From Motilimonas sp. E26 (GTDB lineage Bacteria > Pseudomonadota > Gammaproteobacteria > Enterobacterales > CBDFNC01), in assembly GCF_021278025.1 (NCBI RefSeq), contig NZ_JAIBHJ010000015.1, positions 1-64,000 of the forward strand: a stretch of 64,000 bases of DNA. The letters run 5' to 3'. Below, piece by piece: positions 60,780-64,000 of the stretch. Below the pieces are notes generated by a model. That model was not told the origin of the DNA. It saw nothing but the letters and a program-made list of their open reading frames with translations, and searched no databases. Position 1 is the stretch's first letter, and every line of letters begins with the position of its first letter. The translations under genes and the position numbers were made by a program.

Positions 60780-62215
60780 AAAGGAAAGACCTGAGTAGTG
60801 ATACCGTTGTTTTGCACCGAGATCAAGACTAAATTAAGCTTATCGGCATGAACGTTGAAATTGAGCGGGAACTGTTGCCGACCATCACTTAACACCAATG
60901 ATTGTTGTCCTAACGAAAGCTGAGTATCAACAACCAGGGCTTCATCAGGCAGTAAACTCCAACTACGAGTGTCGGCTGTTTCTGACGCCATATTATAAAG
61001 ATTAATCAATAAATTGCCCCAATCCCCTGCTTCTTTAGCCACCTTTTGGCGCACGAGCTCTTTGGCAAACAAGCGAAGCCCTTGGCGAATTAACTGTGCA
61101 GTGAGATCTTCTTGGAGCTGCTTCGCCGCCATTGACGTCAGTTTTGCAATAGGTGACGCATCAAGTTGGTCGTCCTTCCCTAATAATGTAAAATGCGCGG
61201 CTTGATCGCCTTGTTGATACACAGGCATGGCAACATTAAATACTCCATAATAGCCATCGGTAGAGCGAATTGGCACGGGTAAACGAACTTCTTGTTTGGC
61301 CGCAATCAAGCCAGATTCAATTAAAAAAACCACTCTTGCCACAGATGTTTGCTGCACAGAAAGAGCAGGGGTTGTCGTAAAGTCTCGCTCGAACTGCGCC
61401 CTATCATCGGCCATATCTAACTGCTCAGCTAAGTAAAGTAAGCGTTTTTGGATATATAAATTACCAGGAGTGATTTCTAATGCGCGTTTATAATCAATAT
61501 AAGCCGAATTGTATTCTTTAGCTGCATCATATAACAACGCAGAGAGGTAAAAGGTATAGGCGTTTTGATAGCCATTTTTCAACTCACCAATAACTCCACT
61601 CATGTCAGGGTAAGCACTTAATGCACCTTGAGTATCAGGAATAACGCCTTCTTCTTGTGCCGTTTCAACCGCACTTTGTAAGTCGGCTTGATGCTCCCTT
61701 AATGCTTTTTCTTGCTGCAAATTTGCCCTACGAATTTCAACTAAAGCTGCCTCTGGCTGCTTTAAAGCAAGGTAATTCAAGGCCAAATAATGATGAAGCA
61801 AAGTTCGTTCATAGCTTGGCACTGCGTAAATAATGGCATTATCATTGGTTATCGTCGTACTTAGCTGATTAATACCTTGAGATAATCGATACTGCGCCGC
61901 CCTGTCTTGTTGCGCAAGGGCCGCATCGGCTTGTTTCAAAGTATCTAAACTTTGCTGCCATTGTTGAGCAAGAAACTGGGCTCTGCCTTTCTCGAGTAAC
62001 AATAAAATATAGTTATGCTTTGCAGGAGAGCCTGGAGAAATATTATCCGCAGCAAGGCCAAATTGGCCTTGCGCAACCATGGCTCGTTGCGGCTGCATCT
62101 GCGTACTATAAGTGACAAACATATTTTTTACATTCGGCGCAGCACACCCACTAACGAGCAATCCCAACAGTAGGAGGCAAGAGTAATATTGACGCCGAAT
62201 CACTTTCGCTAGCAT
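60776..62215 (-). CDS. COG3014-type TPR lipoprotein
   Basis: 479 residues. Signal peptide with lipobox LVSGC (Cys24). TPR-like helices follow (QFLAQQWQQSLDTLKQADAA; LNYLALKQPEAALVEIRRAN; YNSAYIDYKRALEITPGNLY). The last 200 residues form a separate, beta-rich part. It lies in the hinT-ycfL-lpoB operon of many marine gammaproteobacteria and is absent from the E. coli version. Its neighbours suggest a cell-wall assembly role, but none is established. Confidence 0.85.
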   Translation of the reverse strand: MLAKVIRRQYYSCLLLLGLLVSGCAAPNVKNMFVTYSTQMQPQRAMVAQGQFGLAADNISPGSPAKHNYILLLLEKGRAQFLAQQWQQSLDTLKQADAALAQQDRAAQYRLSQGINQLSTTITNDNAIIYAVPSYERTLLHHYLALNYLALKQPEAALVEIRRANLQQEKALREHQADLQSAVETAQEEGVIPDTQGALSAYPDMSGVIGELKNGYQNAYTFYLSALLYDAAKEYNSAYIDYKRALEITPGNLYIQKRLLYLAEQLDMADDRAQFERDFTTTPALSVQQTSVARVVFLIESGLIAAKQEVRLPVPIRSTDGYYGVFNVAMPVYQQGDQAAHFTLLGKDDQLDASPIAKLTSMAAKQLQEDLTAQLIRQGLRLFAKELVRQKVAKEAGDWGNLLINLYNMASETADTRSWSLLPDEALVVDTQLSLGQQSLVLSDGRQQFPLNFNVHADKLNLVLISVQNNGITTQVFPL

Positions 62216-62569
62216 TTACTTCACCGTTAGCATTGGGCCTAAAGGCTCACCTCCAACCAAATGCAAATGGATATGATAGACCTCTTGGCCGCCATGTTCA
62301 TTACAATTCATGATTAGTCGATAGCCTGATTCATCAATGCCCTGCTCTTTTGCCAGCTGTTTCGCAACACGATACATTCGACCAATCACAACTTCATCTT
62401 CTGCCTGAATATCATTAGCAGTGGCAATTTGTTTGTTCGGTACAATTAATATATGCACCTTCGCTTTTGGCGCGATATCAGGAAAAGCGGTCACCAACTC
62501 ATCTTGATATAATAAGGTAGCAGGGATCTCTTGACGGATAATTTTACTAAAAATAGTTTCTTGAGCCAT
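62216..62569 (-). CDS. hinT: HIT family nucleotide hydrolase HinT
   Basis: 117 residues (E. coli 119). Purine nucleoside phosphoramidase with the histidine triad [10 protein letters not shown] near the C-terminus. Starts [20 protein letters not shown] and carries [16 protein letters not shown]. Its stop directly abuts the ATG of the next gene. First gene of the lpoB operon. Confidence 0.95.
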   Translation of the reverse strand: MAQETIFSKIIRQEIPATLLYQDELVTAFPDIAPKAKVHILIVPNKQIATANDIQAEDEVVIGRMYRVAKQLAKEQGIDESGYRLIMNCNEHGGQEVYHIHLHLVGGEPLGPMLTVK

Positions 62570-63053
62570 GGGCTATCTCCTATGTCGTGATTAAAATTGT
62601 GAGATGTGGCCTATAATGACAGAAGGCTTAAGATTAAGCATGTTTTTTCTAAGCCAATGTAATGTCGATAAAAGCTTGCCCTAATTGACTCTCTTTTGAT
62701 CAATCTGCCGAAACCTTGAGGTGCTCAACTTAGCGACTAGTGATAACTTAAACATCATTAATTTGAATTAGACTTAAATATTACGATTAGTAAAAAAGAG
62801 TGATGGACCCCAAATATGTCGAAAAAAACATCTTTTTTGATAGTTAAGTTAAAGATAAATAAGCATTTAACGATAACAATATAAGTAAGCAAGAAAAGTA
62901 AAACGCTGGATGCATCACAATGACAAGTAAAAAGGATGCCTAGAGAAGAAATGTTTAAGGTGCAGGTATGTACACCACATTTTTTATCTATGCTTGCTTA
63001 ATAAAAACAAGAGGCCTAGACCTCAACTTTCTAATGCAAAGCACGAGTATTTT
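62570..63053. other. Intergenic region between hinT and the terminal chemoreceptor gene
   Basis: 484 bases without a gene. It carries the divergent promoters and the sigma-28-like element at 62850-62876, and a small GAGGCCTAGACCTC imperfect palindrome near 63011. Nothing else is seen. Confidence 0.6.
62850..62876 (+). promoter_or_regulatory. Sigma-28 (FliA)-like promoter of the chemoreceptor gene
   Basis: TAAAGATA, an 11-base spacer, then AACGATAA, against the flagellar consensus TAAAGTTT-N11-GCCGATAA (6 of 8 in each box, exact spacing). About 178 bases upstream of the chemoreceptor ATG. Co-regulation with flagella is typical for chemoreceptors. Confidence 0.5.
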
Positions 63054-64000
63054 ATGAAAAATTTTTGGAACAATCTATCCATCATACGCAAAGTGGGGTT
63101 GGGCTTTGTCTTGTTAGTGATCATGTTATTGTTCACTAATTTCATGTCTTTACAAACAGGCAATAAGCTTGAAAGCGCCATGGCTGACGTCACAGAGCGC
63201 GCTACGCCTCTCGTTTTGCAAACCAGTAAAGCTGCCGTTGCATTATTGCAAGCAGATAATGACCTCAAGTATTTTCTACTCAGCGATAAGCCTGAAGAAT
63301 TAAATGAGTTAGTTACTCGTTTCAAAGAAAAGCAACAACGCTTTGAATCTGAACTCAATCAATTAGCACAAATGGCACAAGGCCAAAGTGGATTAAGCGC
63401 ACAAGTTGCTAGTATCACAGAGCAAGAGTTGCTTTATTTTTCAACCGCTAACGATGTAATGCCAGTGTGGATTGATTTTGTAAAGCAACGCGCTAAGTTC
63501 ACGTCACAAAAAAGCCAATTCGCGGTCATGACACCGAATCTTAAACAAAAAATACTCAGCTTAACTAAAGATGACCCAAGTGCGGCGGCTACAGCCGATG
63601 CGATGGTTTCAAAAATTTCACTATTAGAGCTAAGTACCAATGATGCACTCAACCAAGAAGATCCTGGTAAAGTAAAATCCACTTTAAGGCGTAATAAGTT
63701 TCAAATTCGTTCGATCGAAAATGCAGCCAAGTCACTCGCTAAAATGAATCCCGAGTTTGCTGGCCAAGCCGCTGACTTGGTAGCGCAATTAGTGAAAGAC
63801 ACCACCGACCCGAAATCGGGTCTATTGGCTGATTACCAAAAGTTGATGATTACTCAAGCCAATATCATCACCCAAGTACAACAAAGTGCCGAACAAGTTA
63901 ATCAAGCCATTAATATGCTGATTGAAATAAACAACAGTGCAGAAACCGTTGTAGCAAGTGCAGTCCAAAACACCAAAAGCACACTAATGACCAGCCGTAG
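63054..64000 (+). CDS. Methyl-accepting chemotaxis protein, N-terminal part, runs off window
   Basis: 315 codons from the ATG at 63054 to the window edge. It begins MKNFWNNLSIIRKVGLGFVL with a first membrane segment (about 12-30). A long, helical periplasmic region rich in Gln, Lys and Ser (NDLKYFLLSDKPEELNELVT; AAKSLAKMNPEFAGQAADLV) follows, as in four-helix-bundle-type receptors. The second membrane segment, HAMP and signalling domain lie beyond the window. Assignment rests on the N-terminal pattern. Confidence 0.75.
   Translation, partial: MKNFWNNLSIIRKVGLGFVLLVIMLLFTNFMSLQTGNKLESAMADVTERATPLVLQTSKAAVALLQADNDLKYFLLSDKPEELNELVTRFKEKQQRFESELNQLAQMAQGQSGLSAQVASITEQELLYFSTANDVMPVWIDFVKQRAKFTSQKSQFAVMTPNLKQKILSLTKDDPSAAATADAMVSKISLLELSTNDALNQEDPGKVKSTLRRNKFQIRSIENAAKSLAKMNPEFAGQAADLVAQLVKDTTDPKSGLLADYQKLMITQANIITQVQQSAEQVNQAINMLIEINNSAETVVASAVQNTKSTLMTSR

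Noticed and set aside
63034-63057. Seven-codon upstream ORF whose TGA overlaps the chemoreceptor ATG
   Set aside because: Too short to distinguish from chance and without a ribosome site.

Overview
The window is chromosomal DNA of a marine-type gammaproteobacterium of the Alteromonadales kind (Shewanella/Motilimonas/Pseudoalteromonas neighbourhood). This is inferred from the gene set and order: sdhCDAB-sucABCD with divergent gltA, comEC-msbA-lpxK-Trm112-kdsB, lolCDE, PilZ-mfd-csiV, a hinT/ycfL/lpoB group close to ycfP and ndh, many chemotaxis and cyclic-di-GMP proteins, and an OmpU/OmpC-like porin. No rRNA, tRNA, CRISPR array or intact insertion sequence was seen.

Left end (1-8.6 kb) is accessory. 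A nonribosomal peptide synthetase (NRPS) operon runs leftwards off the window: a PvdE/SyrD-type peptide exporter, a 1553-residue NRPS, and the start of a second NRPS with an N-terminal TubC-type docking domain. The 1553-residue protein is the most striking object. It is a C-A-T module whose adenylation domain is interrupted, just after core motif A5, by a complete pyridoxal-phosphate decarboxylase resembling the PanP-type aspartate 1-decarboxylases. The binding-pocket residues I can align resemble the published beta-alanine code, so the module may make its own beta-alanine from aspartate and load it. The exporter and this NRPS are visibly AT-richer than the surrounding chromosome. They end at a 1.6 kb stretch of decayed sequence (7.0-8.6 kb) that may hold transposase and hydrolase remnants.

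The middle is core chromosome: orphan cobyric acid synthase, a secreted LigB-type DNA ligase, the lysine acetyltransferase Pat, two DEAD-box helicases (RhlE-like and DbpA), a nitrate/nitrite-sensing-domain chemoreceptor and two GGDEF proteins (8.6-22.7 kb); the TCA block sucDCBA and sdhBADC, with gltA divergent (22.7-34 kb); the lipid A/KDO/competence operon (34.4-40.4 kb); a porin with a Fur-box-like site (41-42.3 kb); the lipoprotein sorting genes lolCDE (42.6-45.8 kb); and PilZ-mfd-csiV (45.8-50.6 kb).

The right part holds a histidine kinase with a periplasmic c-type heme motif, an unrecognised ORF, a membrane spermidine-synthase-like/DUF350/lipoprotein operon, a DUF2919 protein, NADH dehydrogenase II, YcfP, and the cell-wall lipoprotein operon hinT-COG3014-ycfL-lpoB. 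The window closes inside a second chemoreceptor, which is preceded by a good match to a flagellar sigma-28 promoter.
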